DNA of 64,000 bases. Source: Phaeodactylum tricornutum CCAP 1055/1 (Eukaryota > Bacillariophyta > Bacillariophyceae > Surirellales > Neidiaceae). The DNA is taken from the NCBI RefSeq assembly GCF_000150955.2, contig NC_011673.1, positions 759,394-823,393 on the forward strand. Direction: 5' to 3'. Shown piece after piece: positions 40,390 to 50,059 of the stretch. The position numbers and the translations under genes were made by a program. The notes beneath the pieces are model-generated. The model searched no databases. It saw only the letters and a list, made by a program, of their open reading frames with translations, and was not told the origin of the DNA. The first letter of the stretch is position 1; every line of letters begins with the position of its first letter.

Positions 40390-41171
40390 AGAAACAATTG
40401 ACTGATGTGAGTGTGAGAATAGGTTCCGAATGTACCTCTAATTGACTGTGAGGAAGCGCACTGGTTTTATAGAATCTCGTGCTTGCAAATACTTTTACGA
40501 CGGATTAGCAGCAAAGAGCTCATGTTCTGTGATCCTTGACGCTTTTCTATTTTCGAACTACCGCAATGCCAGACCAGTAAGCCGGTTTAAAATATATCGT
40601 GCCTCTTTTGTCTTCGTGACGTCCGTCCTCGTCGCGTCAACGAAATTTGTGATGTAATGTAAACTACCATTACTGACTGTGAAACTAGGGAAAATCTACA
40701 ACAAGCATATGGGGTCAATATCCCTAATTCGTGGGAACAAGTCCATAAGTTTTTGTTTACGTCTTTTCTGTCTGCCTACGAAAGTATCTACGTTCCTTTG
40801 GTCCCATAGGCACGTTTTAGCTCGTTATCGTTGCAGTTTCCTAAAAAAAAACTGACTGTGAGGTTTGGCAATCAACCGGACATGACTCTGGAGAGCTCTT
40901 GCTAGCTGTAAAGTGGATTGTAAAACTTTGGCCATGACTTTGGTGCTTCAACACAAGCAATCAGGTTTTTGCTTCTTTCCAGAATATTGAAAATCGGGGA
41001 ATGGTTTCTTTGCAGTACCTAGTTGGAGCAATCTGAAGTGGAAAAAAGTAATTTTACGCAATTGCTACTTACTTAGGATTCTTTTCTTTTCAATTTACAG
41101 TTAATGTAAGTTGTGATTTTAGATAAACTCCCTGTCATTGTTGTTTGACTCCTTCGTTTATCAGGTAGCAT
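40390..41171. other. Intergenic region with motif copies and dispersed repeat
   Basis: The 780-bp spacer lies between the SDR start and the BIN4-like 3' end. It holds TGACTGTGA at 40443-40451, a SINE-like repeat at 40691-40844 flanked by 11-bp repeats, and AT-rich sequence beyond 41000. Confidence 0.4.
40672..40861 (+). repeat. SINE-like dispersed repeat, copy A, with flanking direct repeats
   Basis: A 154-bp core at 40691-40844 matches the reverse complement of 56904-57057 over its full length at roughly 80 percent by eye. Its 3' side runs into nine A residues. ACTGACTGTGA stands at 40672-40682 and again at 40851-40861, as expected for a target-site duplication. There is no coding frame. 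Confidence 0.6.
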
Positions 41172-42124
41172 TCAGCGGCGTTTCTTCTGCGACCCGCCAG
41201 TGGTCGAGGTCAGCTGCTTTTTTTTACTCGTTGGTTCTGAGCTCTCTATTGTCTGCACTGTCGTGTTCCGGTTGACATCGTCTTCACGAAATTGGTACTG
41301 ATACCCTACCATGTCTCCGCGTACAATAGCATTTAACTTTTCCATCGCGTTGCCTTCTTTGGTTAAGCGGCAAAACTCGTCTGTCATACTCTCTACTTTG
41401 AGTAGCTGCGTATCTGCTTTCTTCCCGTTTGTCGACAAGACCACAGCTGTCGACCCCGGATATATTCGTCCCCGGTACTGGCACCCTTTGAAATCCAGAA
41501 CCACTGTACGACCGACAAGAGGGGAAATTTGTTTGAGAAGCCCAAATTTCAGACTCAAAAGACAAAATACTGAGCTCACAACTTACCCCCTTCCGCGACC
41601 GTTTCTAGACGACCTATCGCCCCAACAGCGCCGGTAAAATCTAAGCTTGCTGAATCCTCTGGATCAATTTGAACCAATAGCGTGTACTCTCCATTGCTTC
41701 CAAAGTTTGGTGGGATGACAACATCGTAGTTATCAAAAAATTTGTCGTCGCATTCCGCGTGCAATACACCTTCTACAGGAATGCAACTTTTTATTGGTTC
41801 GACATTTTGCGGCGTCTTCTTTATATTTTTGGTGACTTTTGTTGCTGGAAGGCGTTTTGCCGATGGCGGCTTACCGCTGTTGTGTTCGGAGACTACATTT
41901 CGAAGCTCGCTGTTCATAATCCCTGCGCCTAGGTCATTGACTGTAGCCACGGACTTGGAGCTCGTTTGTTCCCTTCTCTTAATAGCTAACGTCCTAGAGT
42001 TTTCCTTTCGTGATGCGGACGAAGCGTCGGCGTTGGAATGGAGTGGTCGTTTCTTCGTTTTAGGCGGTTGGATCGTTGGTTCAACATCCTCGTTTGGATT
42101 GAAGCTTTTGTCATCGTCACTCAT
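41172..42124 (-). CDS. BIN4: BIN4-like DNA-binding subunit of topoisomerase VI (2 exons)
   Basis: Exons on the minus strand are 42124-41587 and 41503-41172, with an 83-nt intron (GTAAGT...TACAG), giving 289 residues. The first 130 are basic and disordered. The conserved C-terminal region reads LDFTGAVGAIGRLETVAEG joined across the intron to VVLDFKGCQYRGRIYPGSTA. This matches Arabidopsis BIN4 (LGAVGRI...LDLKG.IY.S.I.PS), as does the DEFCRLTKEGNA stretch aligned to the plant DDFIQL region. The tail is KKKQLTSTTGGSQKKRR. In plants BIN4 works with topoisomerase VI (SPO11-3, TOP6B, RHL1) in endoreduplication. TGACAGTGA lies 115 bp upstream of the ATG. Confidence 0.8.
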
Positions 42125-43142
42125 TTTTCTAAGCGTAATATCGCAGCGCGTGTACAGTATTGATGCTCTTTCTCTAGCTCTGTTAGAGTGCTTCGGGGCA
42201 CAACGAACGCAGTTTTCCAAACGTCGGAAGCAAGGATATGACAGTGAACGAAGCTCGGGCGAGGAAATACAGGCCTTTCCTCACCGTTTTGGAGACAGAC
42301 ATTAGGAAGGCTATCCGATCGGCGGCATGACTTGATAAGCAAGGAGTCCTGTGACAGGAGACTACTACAAGCACGCGACCCATAGTTACTTCTACTGTGA
42401 AATACGTCTAAGAAGTAGCTCTATCTATAGCTGTATATGTAAAGTTTCATTTACATTAATAAGAAGCGCAGACCAGAGTTGAACGGAAATCAAGTGAATT
42501 CGATGTTGATTAAGAAAATTCGCTAAATGGGTGCTCAGACCGGTGTCATATCCACTAAATGGGTTGCATCCTAAGTAACCAATAATAGTTAATAAGTATA
42601 TGTCCGTTGACTGCTACATTGCGTTTACAAGTATTCCACACAGATTCGTAAATCATGTTGATTGGCATCGCTAAGTACTTAGGTAGTAGTCAGACGGAAG
42701 AGAGACACATCCTAACGGTTTTACAGCTATTATAGTGCAGGAACCTCTCTAGAGATGCCGAATTCTATTGCTTGGGCAAAACACAATATGTTGGGTTTTC
42801 TAGGAGTTTCGCTATCAGGCAGTTTTGTTGACAATCGGCTATGAAGGTTCAGAGATGAAAATCCAGCTCATTTTCTTCCATTAACAGCAAGCAAAGGCCA
42901 GGCGAGAGCTTGGGTTTGCGACGATTTGCTGCCGGGTGTGAAAATGATCGAACCCGGTGATCATTCGTCCCCAACTGAAGAAGCTCGCTTCCGGCTCGTC
43001 AATAGAACGAATCCTGTCCAAGAAGGCAACTCCCCTCGCCTTGTTCATTGGTGTGGCTTGTATATGATGATCGGTTTTCTTTCTAGGTTAGCTGTCAGCT
43101 CAGGCGTTTTTCAATCGCGGTGGCGCTCAGGTTAAGGCAGGA
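42125..43142. other. Intergenic, 1 kb, nothing recognised beyond a motif copy
   Basis: TGACAGTGA at 42239-42247 serves the BIN4 side. An open frame at 42926-43135 has no family resemblance and could be a decayed gene tail. The rest is AT-rich without clear repeats. Confidence 0.3.
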
Positions 43143-45227
43143 CTAGCTTTCCTTCCGAGGATAGCCTTCATCAGAGTGACCGGCCCCGCGTGCCACGCGG
43201 AGCGCATGTCGCAGAACCCCCCGCACATGGGACAATCCTCCGACCCCTTCGGCCGGCAAACATACCACTATCGCATCGGATAAGGAGGTTTCTTTCGTTC
43301 GTTCCCAAAAACCGACCACCATTTCAGAAGCGGCAGTGGTAGGATCGTATGCGGCACAACCTTGACGAGCCTGCAACGCTATCCAGTCGGCACGTTTGAT
43401 CAGCGCATGGCGCAGCGAATTGGCCAAGGCCAGCTGATACCGAAATTGTCGTTTTGAATAAGTAATGATGAGAATATCGACATCCAGCGGTATGGAGTTA
43501 AGAAAATTCTCAATTTTGGTTGCGCTGCCTGTGTACAGTTGTGTGGAGGATATTTCTATGCTGTGGCTCTTTTTGGATCCAGCCATTGCAGCTTGGACCG
43601 ACTCGGTGATCTCTTCTAGCGTAGGGGTGAGTAACAACTGCACACTTGGGGCGGCAAAGACAACGCCGATCCGGATATTGTTTCCCGTTGAAGAGATTGG
43701 ATTCAAGTGCTGAGCCTCGGTCACGAGTTTTTGTGGGTAGCGACTGCGATGACGAAGTAGGAGTGCCGTGTACGTTTCACCTTTTTTGGCAGTTGATTTG
43801 GACGTCGTTCCTTGCGGTAAAATGAGAAGGGCATCGGCGCCAAGCATACTCATGAGTCGGGAAGACTGTTGGACCCCCGTGCTAAACGCGAAAACGCTTC
43901 CTCCCGGCATTTGTTCTCGCAGTTGAACGCGATGATATTCGGGTCGTTCATGATCCAGTCTGATGTCCTGACTGAGAATTGCCTGAACTTCTGGATGGAC
44001 TGCGGCATTCAACACAACGCGGTGTATTTGTTCTTCCACACTCTCTCCGTAAGTATCGGCTGTACTATCCGGTCCGTGATGGAGCAAGTCGAGGCACGGC
44101 TGTACCAGCAAGTGTGTACAGACGACTGCACTCACAGGATTTCCTGGCATGGCGAAGATTAGCTTGGTCCCAGAGGACGGTGCAGTCACAACCGTAGCAA
44201 AGGTTGTGGGCTTACCAGGTTTCATGAGGAGTCGACCAAAGTGTACTTTACCCTGGAGTCGTTCCACTAGTACTTCTTCAATAATGTCCGTTTCTCCCAT
44301 GGAAATTCCGCCAGTTGTAATCACTACATCACAGCGCTCCAATGCAGACTGAAGGTGGGATGCCATATCGTCGACGCTATCGTCTCGAGCCAACCCCAAA
44401 TCCACAGTCGTACAGTTTGCCATAGATTTCAACGTGGCAAGCAGAACGGGTCGATTCACATCCGGAATCATACCGTGCCGAGATTGTTCCCCGCGTACAT
44501 TGTCACCTAGTAGCTCATTGCCCGTAGAAAGGACGCCCACGACTGGTCGACGCCGAATACTTACGCGCTCACAACCAGATTGCCGTATCAAACCCAGGGA
44601 GACGGCATCCAGAACGTGACCCCGTGGCAACATTTCCATACCGGCTGGTATATCGCAACCTACATCGCGGATCCATTTACCTGATTGGATGTCGGCCGGA
44701 ACTGCCTGTATATTCACAAAAGTCGGATTTGTCTTGTTGTTGACGGTGCATTTTTCGACAGGAACCACGCAGTCAAAGTCATTAGGAACGACGGCTCCTG
44801 TGGTGAGGTAGTATGCTGTGGGTAACTGACACGCGTCCACTGTCTGTGAGGTACCGGTGTCATCTTTTGTTTGGGAAGTATTACCAGCGAACACTTTTCC
44901 AGCAATTGTATGGGTCCATTGCTTCGTTGTCGGCGGGGAAGATCCATTTGGAAAAGTCGATGGAAACCGATCGGTCGTTCGAATGGCAAATCCGTCCATA
45001 ATGCTTGCTCGGTAGGGCGGATACCCTGGTTCAGACATGCCAACTGGCTCGGCAAGTACCTGACCTAGCAAGGACCCACCATCGACATGGGCATCAATCG
45101 ACAAAACTGGTGGAGCAAAATCCGATTTTTGCAGGAGCACGCGGGCGCACTCGGTCAGTACGATGCGGATGGCGTCGGGAACCGCCGTCATGGGATGAAT
45201 TAGCTTATCGCTGTCATCGTTCGTCAT
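43143..45227 (-). CDS. Gephyrin/CNX1-like molybdenum cofactor synthesis protein
   Basis: The call uses the ATG at 45227 (MTNDDSDKLIHPM), giving 694 residues. The N-terminal E (MoeA) domain is well kept: YPPYRASIMDGFAIR, VVGVLSTGNELLGD, VVITTGGISMGETDIIEEVL and IFAMPGNPVSAVV. This half inserts molybdate into molybdopterin-AMP. Residues about 530-690 resemble a diverged G (MogA) domain, with LDVDILIITYSKRQF in the position of the usual TxGGTG strand and a C-terminal helix LSHVRGVLRHALRVARG. The TxGGTG signature that binds molybdopterin is not visible. Domain order E-G matches plant CNX1 rather than animal gephyrin (G-E). Confidence 0.85.
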   Translation of the reverse strand: MTNDDSDKLIHPMTAVPDAIRIVLTECARVLLQKSDFAPPVLSIDAHVDGGSLLGQVLAEPVGMSEPGYPPYRASIMDGFAIRTTDRFPSTFPNGSSPPTTKQWTHTIAGKVFAGNTSQTKDDTGTSQTVDACQLPTAYYLTTGAVVPNDFDCVVPVEKCTVNNKTNPTFVNIQAVPADIQSGKWIRDVGCDIPAGMEMLPRGHVLDAVSLGLIRQSGCERVSIRRRPVVGVLSTGNELLGDNVRGEQSRHGMIPDVNRPVLLATLKSMANCTTVDLGLARDDSVDDMASHLQSALERCDVVITTGGISMGETDIIEEVLVERLQGKVHFGRLLMKPGKPTTFATVVTAPSSGTKLIFAMPGNPVSAVVCTHLLVQPCLDLLHHGPDSTADTYGESVEEQIHRVVLNAAVHPEVQAILSQDIRLDHERPEYHRVQLREQMPGGSVFAFSTGVQQSSRLMSMLGADALLILPQGTTSKSTAKKGETYTALLLRHRSRYPQKLVTEAQHLNPISSTGNNIRIGVVFAAPSVQLLLTPTLEEITESVQAAMAGSKKSHSIEISSTQLYTGSATKIENFLNSIPLDVDILIITYSKRQFRYQLALANSLRHALIKRADWIALQARQGCAAYDPTTAASEMVVGFWERTKETSLSDAIVVCLPAEGVGGLSHVRGVLRHALRVARGAGHSDEGYPRKES

Positions 45228-45751
45228 GGCTGAACGCTTCCAACCGACGTATTCCCGTATAGTAACGTATCCGTAACGAGGGAGCTCCCTTGAAAGCAAA
45301 CCAAGGCTACTTCTTTTCGACAAGGAAGTATCTTGGAAAGTGAGTTGCGCACGGATTTTTCGTAGATTTCGTAATTTTGACCATCGGGAGCGGTAGGGTT
45401 CGAAACGTTCCAGAATTCTTTACGCTACGCGTTTCATGTCACTGTCTGTAACAGTAAATCCGGATCGCTCCTCTTCAGAGCCTTTATATAGTACTTTTAC
45501 TTTGACATTTATTTTTGAAAGCCTATAATATCTCGCTGAGGTGTATTTGTGGTCGAATCGATGGGACGATTCTTCGTTGGAATATTGGTACGTAAGTCGT
45601 CAGCAGATTCACAGTCATGGACCGACCGGTATTCCAGAAATGGACCACGGCGCATTTTGGTCCGGTTGGCAAATCCGTTTGTCTCTGTCACTAACTCGTC
45701 ATTTGATACCTTACACTCAATACCTGTACATCGACCAACGCTCCGCACACC
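45228..45751. promoter_or_regulatory. Divergent promoter region
   Basis: The spacer lies between the Moco gene and the cis-prenyltransferase. TCACAGTCA lies at 45609-45617, 135 bp upstream of the plus-strand ATG, and the variant TCACTGTCT at 45439, about 210 bp upstream of the minus-strand ATG. Confidence 0.45.
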
Positions 45752-47173
45752 ATGGCCTCTGCCTGCTCTTTGCGAGATGATTGTCATGAGGAGGACTGGT
45801 TCGTAATGGCGTCATGGAGTTCGACGGTGAACCAGATAATCGACAAGTCGACGGAAGAGGCAACCTTCTTGTCTTCGGATTCTCCATGGACAATTTTCCC
45901 ACCACCCATGGACAATGCGAGTACGCAACCCTGGTGCTTTCATAGCGACTGTGGATCGACTGGTCGCTGTGAATGTCCGGAGTGGCTCTGGAAGTCCTTG
46001 CGATGGATCAAGTTGATTGTCATTCACGCCGCTAGGAACTATTACGCCAAGAGTGCGATTTTGTTCATCTTTCCGCTTGTCTTGGGCGTCGGACTGGGTT
46101 ATTTTTTTGGTCAGCAATCGGTACGGCAGAAACAGCGACAGCTCGGAGGACTGGCTAAAAATTCAACGAATACGAACAGAGGCGATTGGAAGTACTCGTT
46201 CTATAGGTGGATGATTTACTTGCTTTCGGTTGGGCCGTCGGCTTCATACGGTGCGGGATACCCTACAGCCGGAAACAAACGCGAGGTCGTTTCCATTGAA
46301 TTAAATCAAGATTCGGAGGCCTCGTCAAAGCCATACGAAACCGTAGCGGTGTCCTCGCTTGATTTCAGAGGCGAAAGCGTGATTGTCAAGGAAAATGTGG
46401 CTCGTGAGGACTTGTCCAGCGATCGTGACATGGAATGTGAGAGTGGCATTCCACGGTCTCACCTACCGCAACATATAGCGGTCGTTATGGACGGAAATCG
46501 ACGCTACGGAACCTTGCGGTACGGAAAGGCTACATCCGGACACTGGGATGGCTCTCGCAAGGTACTGGAATGTGCAAAGTGGTGTCTTGCCGAACATATT
46601 CCCGTACTTACGGTCTACGCCTTTTCGACCGAAAACTGGCGCAGAGATCCACAAGAAGTAGCCACACTCATGAGTTTGTTCGTCACGTACTGCGAAGAGC
46701 TTCGGGTGGAGGCGATCCAACGCAATATTAGGGTTCGTGTCGTGTCTACCGAACACGATCCAATCCCACCACCAGTTCGTGCTGGATTGCTCCGGCTGGA
46801 GCATGACACTCGGCACTGCGCAGCGGAAGGGACGGACGGTTTGCAGATGAATATTTTACTTTCGTACGGGAGTCGTGGAGAAATAGTCCAAGCCTGTCAA
46901 GCTCTGGCATCCGAGTGTCTCCACGGCAACCTTGCCCTACAGGATATCAGCGAGTCCCATCTCCAACAACGACTCTTGACCAGCCACGTTCCGGATCCCG
47001 ATGTCGTCATTCGTACTTCGGGAGAATTCCGATTGAGCAATTTTTTGTTGTGGCAGATCGCTTACGCAGAGCTCTTTTTCTTGGAGAAAAACTGGCCTGA
47101 ACTACAAAAAGCGGATTTGGTGGAAATCATTCGGTCATACGCAGCTAAAAGGCAACGTCGCTATGGAAAATAA
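45752..47173 (+). CDS. cis-Prenyltransferase (DHDDS/UPPS family), membrane-anchored
   Basis: 473 residues. An N-terminal region of 230 residues holds one membrane segment (AILFIFPLVLGVGLGYFFG, about 108-126). The catalytic domain has every signature: HIAVVMDGNRRYG with the essential Asp, a TVYAFSTENWRR block, and the RTSGEFRLSNFLLWQ region followed by YAELFFLEKNWPEL. The enzyme condenses isopentenyl diphosphate into long cis-polyprenyl diphosphate for dolichol and N-glycosylation at the ER. The RxG motif that NgBR-type partners supply to DHDDS in animals was not found at the C-terminus; the protein ends AAKRQRRYGK. Confidence 0.93.
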   Translation: MASACSLRDDCHEEDWFVMASWSSTVNQIIDKSTEEATFLSSDSPWTIFPPPMDNASTQPWCFHSDCGSTGRCECPEWLWKSLRWIKLIVIHAARNYYAKSAILFIFPLVLGVGLGYFFGQQSVRQKQRQLGGLAKNSTNTNRGDWKYSFYRWMIYLLSVGPSASYGAGYPTAGNKREVVSIELNQDSEASSKPYETVAVSSLDFRGESVIVKENVAREDLSSDRDMECESGIPRSHLPQHIAVVMDGNRRYGTLRYGKATSGHWDGSRKVLECAKWCLAEHIPVLTVYAFSTENWRRDPQEVATLMSLFVTYCEELRVEAIQRNIRVRVVSTEHDPIPPPVRAGLLRLEHDTRHCAAEGTDGLQMNILLSYGSRGEIVQACQALASECLHGNLALQDISESHLQQRLLTSHVPDPDVVIRTSGEFRLSNFLLWQIAYAELFFLEKNWPELQKADLVEIIRSYAAKRQRRYGK

Positions 47174-47539
47174 CTATTGCCTGCTTTCGTAATGATAAGC
47201 AAAGAATTCACAATTTACTACTTCTCTGTGTTTCTCTAATCACTAATTGTGAAGTGTACAGCCACGTTGGTACTCGAAGCGCAAACCCTCCCCGGGCAAG
47301 CGTTACTTTTGAATTGTTTGCCTTCTTTCGAGGTAAGGCGATATCACACTAGCTAGTAAAAAGCGCAGCCTTGACGTCAAAGCTCGTGTGTTGAATCTGG
47401 TTTACGACAGCAACGAATGCATGCAAGGAGATGGTTGAATATTGAGCAAAGGAGGTTACAAAGGGACTTTCTCTAAGCACACAATCGTGATATGTAATGT
47501 ACACGTGTACCCGTCGCCGAAAGACATAATTTGCATCTC
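47174..47539. other. Intergenic, convergent
   Basis: The 366 bp lie between the cis-prenyltransferase stop and the 3' end of the first bHLH-PAS gene. No feature was recognised. Confidence 0.3.
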
Positions 47540-49125
47540 TCACAGCTTCGCTGCATCGTCTGATGGCACCAACGCCACATTGAAAAACCGAGGGCTATGC
47601 TGAGCTGTTCGTACCAAACTGACTTTGATATTGACCTGTAAAATTTAGAGGAAGACAATACTTTTGAGAAAAATCATTATGAAGATCGCCATACCGTTAA
47701 GGCCGAGGGAAAACCTACCAAAGTATCGGGAAAACGATTGAGATGTACCGGGTGGGACCAAGAATCGTGCCGTATTTCTCCAGGAAACGGACGGCGCAAC
47801 ATGTCTCTCATGGCCCCGAAAACGTCCTGCATATGATCCTGATTCAAGACAATGAAAAGGGAAAGATTCCGCGGTTGTGTACTCTCGATAACGTCTCCAC
47901 TTGTAGTGGGCAAGGGTGTCAAATACGCATGCTGATCACTAGAGGAAGCCTCAAGCGGTAAGAGCTCATCCCGAGTGTAGCCAGTAATATTTTCAAAATC
48001 TTGATTACAGTCGAGAAAACGACCATCGATGTTTGCGATGGCGCAGGCAAACGGGCAGAAAGCAAAAACAGCCTTGTAATCAAGACCACGGACAAAAACT
48101 AGAGTTTCGTCTTCGGGTGTCGGTTCTGGACGGCTACATGGGCCAGATAAAACATCAGACGATGATGACTCCGCGGGAACGTACAAACCATTGACAATTT
48201 CTGTTGTCTTGCTAATGGTGTCCAACAACTTCTTGTGTTCTTGATCAAGCAAAGTCGATCGCTCTTGGAGTGTCTTGACATAATCCACCACCGTAACCAA
48301 TGTACTGTATTTGTCCGGCTTAAATTGGACATTGGCTTCCGTGAGAACGTTCTTCAGAACGTCTATCTGAACAGTGATTTGCTGTGACCTTTGCTGCTCG
48401 CGGGCGTTGCGATCGTAACGACGACGTTCGCGGTCGCTTTCGTCTTCAGACACTTGTCCCCGCTCGAATGTTCGTTTCCCTGAAATACGAGCGCTGGTGA
48501 CAGATTCGCTCGATCCGCTGGTTGTAGGAGTCTTGTCGCTGCTGCTATGAGTACTAGTGGCTGAAGCAAGTGGGCTATTTTCAAAAGTCACCACTTTTCC
48601 GAAAAGTTGCGGTACGGGAAATCCTCCGTTTCTAGCCCCACTCGGCATCAGAGCGGTATCTACCGGTATCTTGGATGGTTGCGGTAGAACGACGCACGAT
48701 GCCCCAACTTGCGAAGACTCAGCATTTACACTGGAGCGCAAGGGCAGCGTTTTCTTCTGTACTATCTGGGGTTGCTCCGACTCGTCAACGCCAAGAGTAG
48801 TGGCTGTGATGATCCCGGAGCTACTTCGCTTCCCTTGCTGATGGTGATGAGAGCTCTTTCTCGTACTACTTTTTGCGCTTGTGCTCATCGTACTACTATT
48901 GGTCTCAAGATTCGCGAAAGCAGGCGGTTCGCTATTCGCTGGAGACGTGGACGATTCCGAACCGTAGCGATTGTCTTGACTAGGAGCAGAGCCTGTCATG
49001 CTATCCCCGTACAAAAGAGCATCCAAGGAAGCCGAAAACTGAAAATCACTCATGGTCGCGAGATCACTGGAGAGCCCACGCACATTGTACTGCGGGGACG
49101 TTCCCCGCTGTCCTGGCTTATTCAT
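47540..49125 (-). CDS. bHLH-PAS transcription factor (bHLH1 family), first of a divergent pair
   Basis: Exons on the minus strand are 49125-47719 and 47635-47540, with an 83-nt intron (GTAGGT...TACAG), giving 500 residues. The N-terminal 220 residues are Ser/Thr-rich. The bHLH lies at about 235-295 (RNAREQQRSQQITVQIDVLK, followed by LL helix and VVDYVKTLQERS). The single PAS domain spans about 350-500 (LDYKAVFAFCPFACAIANID, FENITGYTRDELL), and exon 2 completes it with VNIKVSLVRTAQHSPRFFNV. Single-PAS bHLH proteins of this layout are diatom-type; RITMO1 (bHLH1a) of P. tricornutum controls diel rhythms and has an adjacent paralogue, bHLH1b. I cannot say from sequence alone which of the two is RITMO1. 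Confidence 0.85.
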
Positions 49126-50059
49126 AATTGTATTCGGTCAGCGACGACTTCCGGTGGCACTATTCGTATATTCGAACTAGCTCTTCAAAGCGAAAGGGAT
49201 CGGACAAGAAAGCTGCAGAATTACAATGGTATGGTGAACCGGGGAACTGAGTACACAGTAGTACGTGTCGATCGCTTTGGGGCAACAGCAGCAACGATAT
49301 CTCTTCCATGGCCAGGAGTAGCAGCCACGGGTACCACATGTGTAGGGTCAACACACCAGCACAATCCGCGTGCGTGTTACCATTTGGTTTGCTGCAACTA
49401 CGACTTGGTTTATCATGATTGATTGGCTGGATCAAAGTCGTGTTGTACCACGTCCGAATCCCTTCTGAAGCTGACCTTCAAAGACAAATTCGCATAAATC
49501 AAAACTGGTACTCCGCTTCACCACTGAGAAGCCGGGTTATAAATAGGGAGGTGACGTGGTGAAAAGCCAAGAGAGGGATTGTAGTTTTCGGCTAGGTAAT
49601 GGTTTCGAGCAGCTGTCATTTGCTTTTCTTCTTTGGTGTTTCGACTAAATAAAATATCTTTCAACTGCATTCGACTACTGCCTACGATGTCGCAGTTTCC
49701 TTTTAATTTCGACGTGGCGCTTTTCATGTATGGTTTCGCCTTCAACCAACCTCACCGTCGCGCAATCAGTGTGAGTACCAGCGGTTTCTTGGAGTATTGC
49801 CGTTTTCGTCGTCATCGCTGTAACACGAAGCACAGCTTTTCGACAGCGTATTCCCAGGCAAGACCTTGCTGCGGCGATACAACAGCAAATACATACAAGG
49901 TTCCCACGAGTGATTCACTGTCTTCTTGAGAAGTTTCAGCTCACAACGACGAAGACTTACGACCAGCATTGAATTATCTCTAGACAGCTAGCTCGCCAAG
50001 AAGTCTATAGGAAGAGCGAGTACCAGCAAACTACCATCGCGAACGTTGCACAGGAATAG
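49126..50059. promoter_or_regulatory. Shared intergenic region of the two bHLH-PAS genes
   Basis: The 934-bp head-to-head spacer probably carries both promoters. A palindromic E-box CACATGTG lies at 49335-49342. A 98-codon frame at 49633-49929 is not convincing. No copy of the TGACWGTGA motif was seen. Confidence 0.5.

Noticed and set aside
42926-43135. 69-codon frame between BIN4 and the Moco gene
   Set aside because: No family resemblance, no start context and no link to a neighbouring exon by a plausible splice site.
48709-49422. 237-codon plus-strand frame over the bHLH-PAS 5' region
   Set aside because: It is mostly antisense to a Ser-rich coding exon and has no resemblance to a known family.
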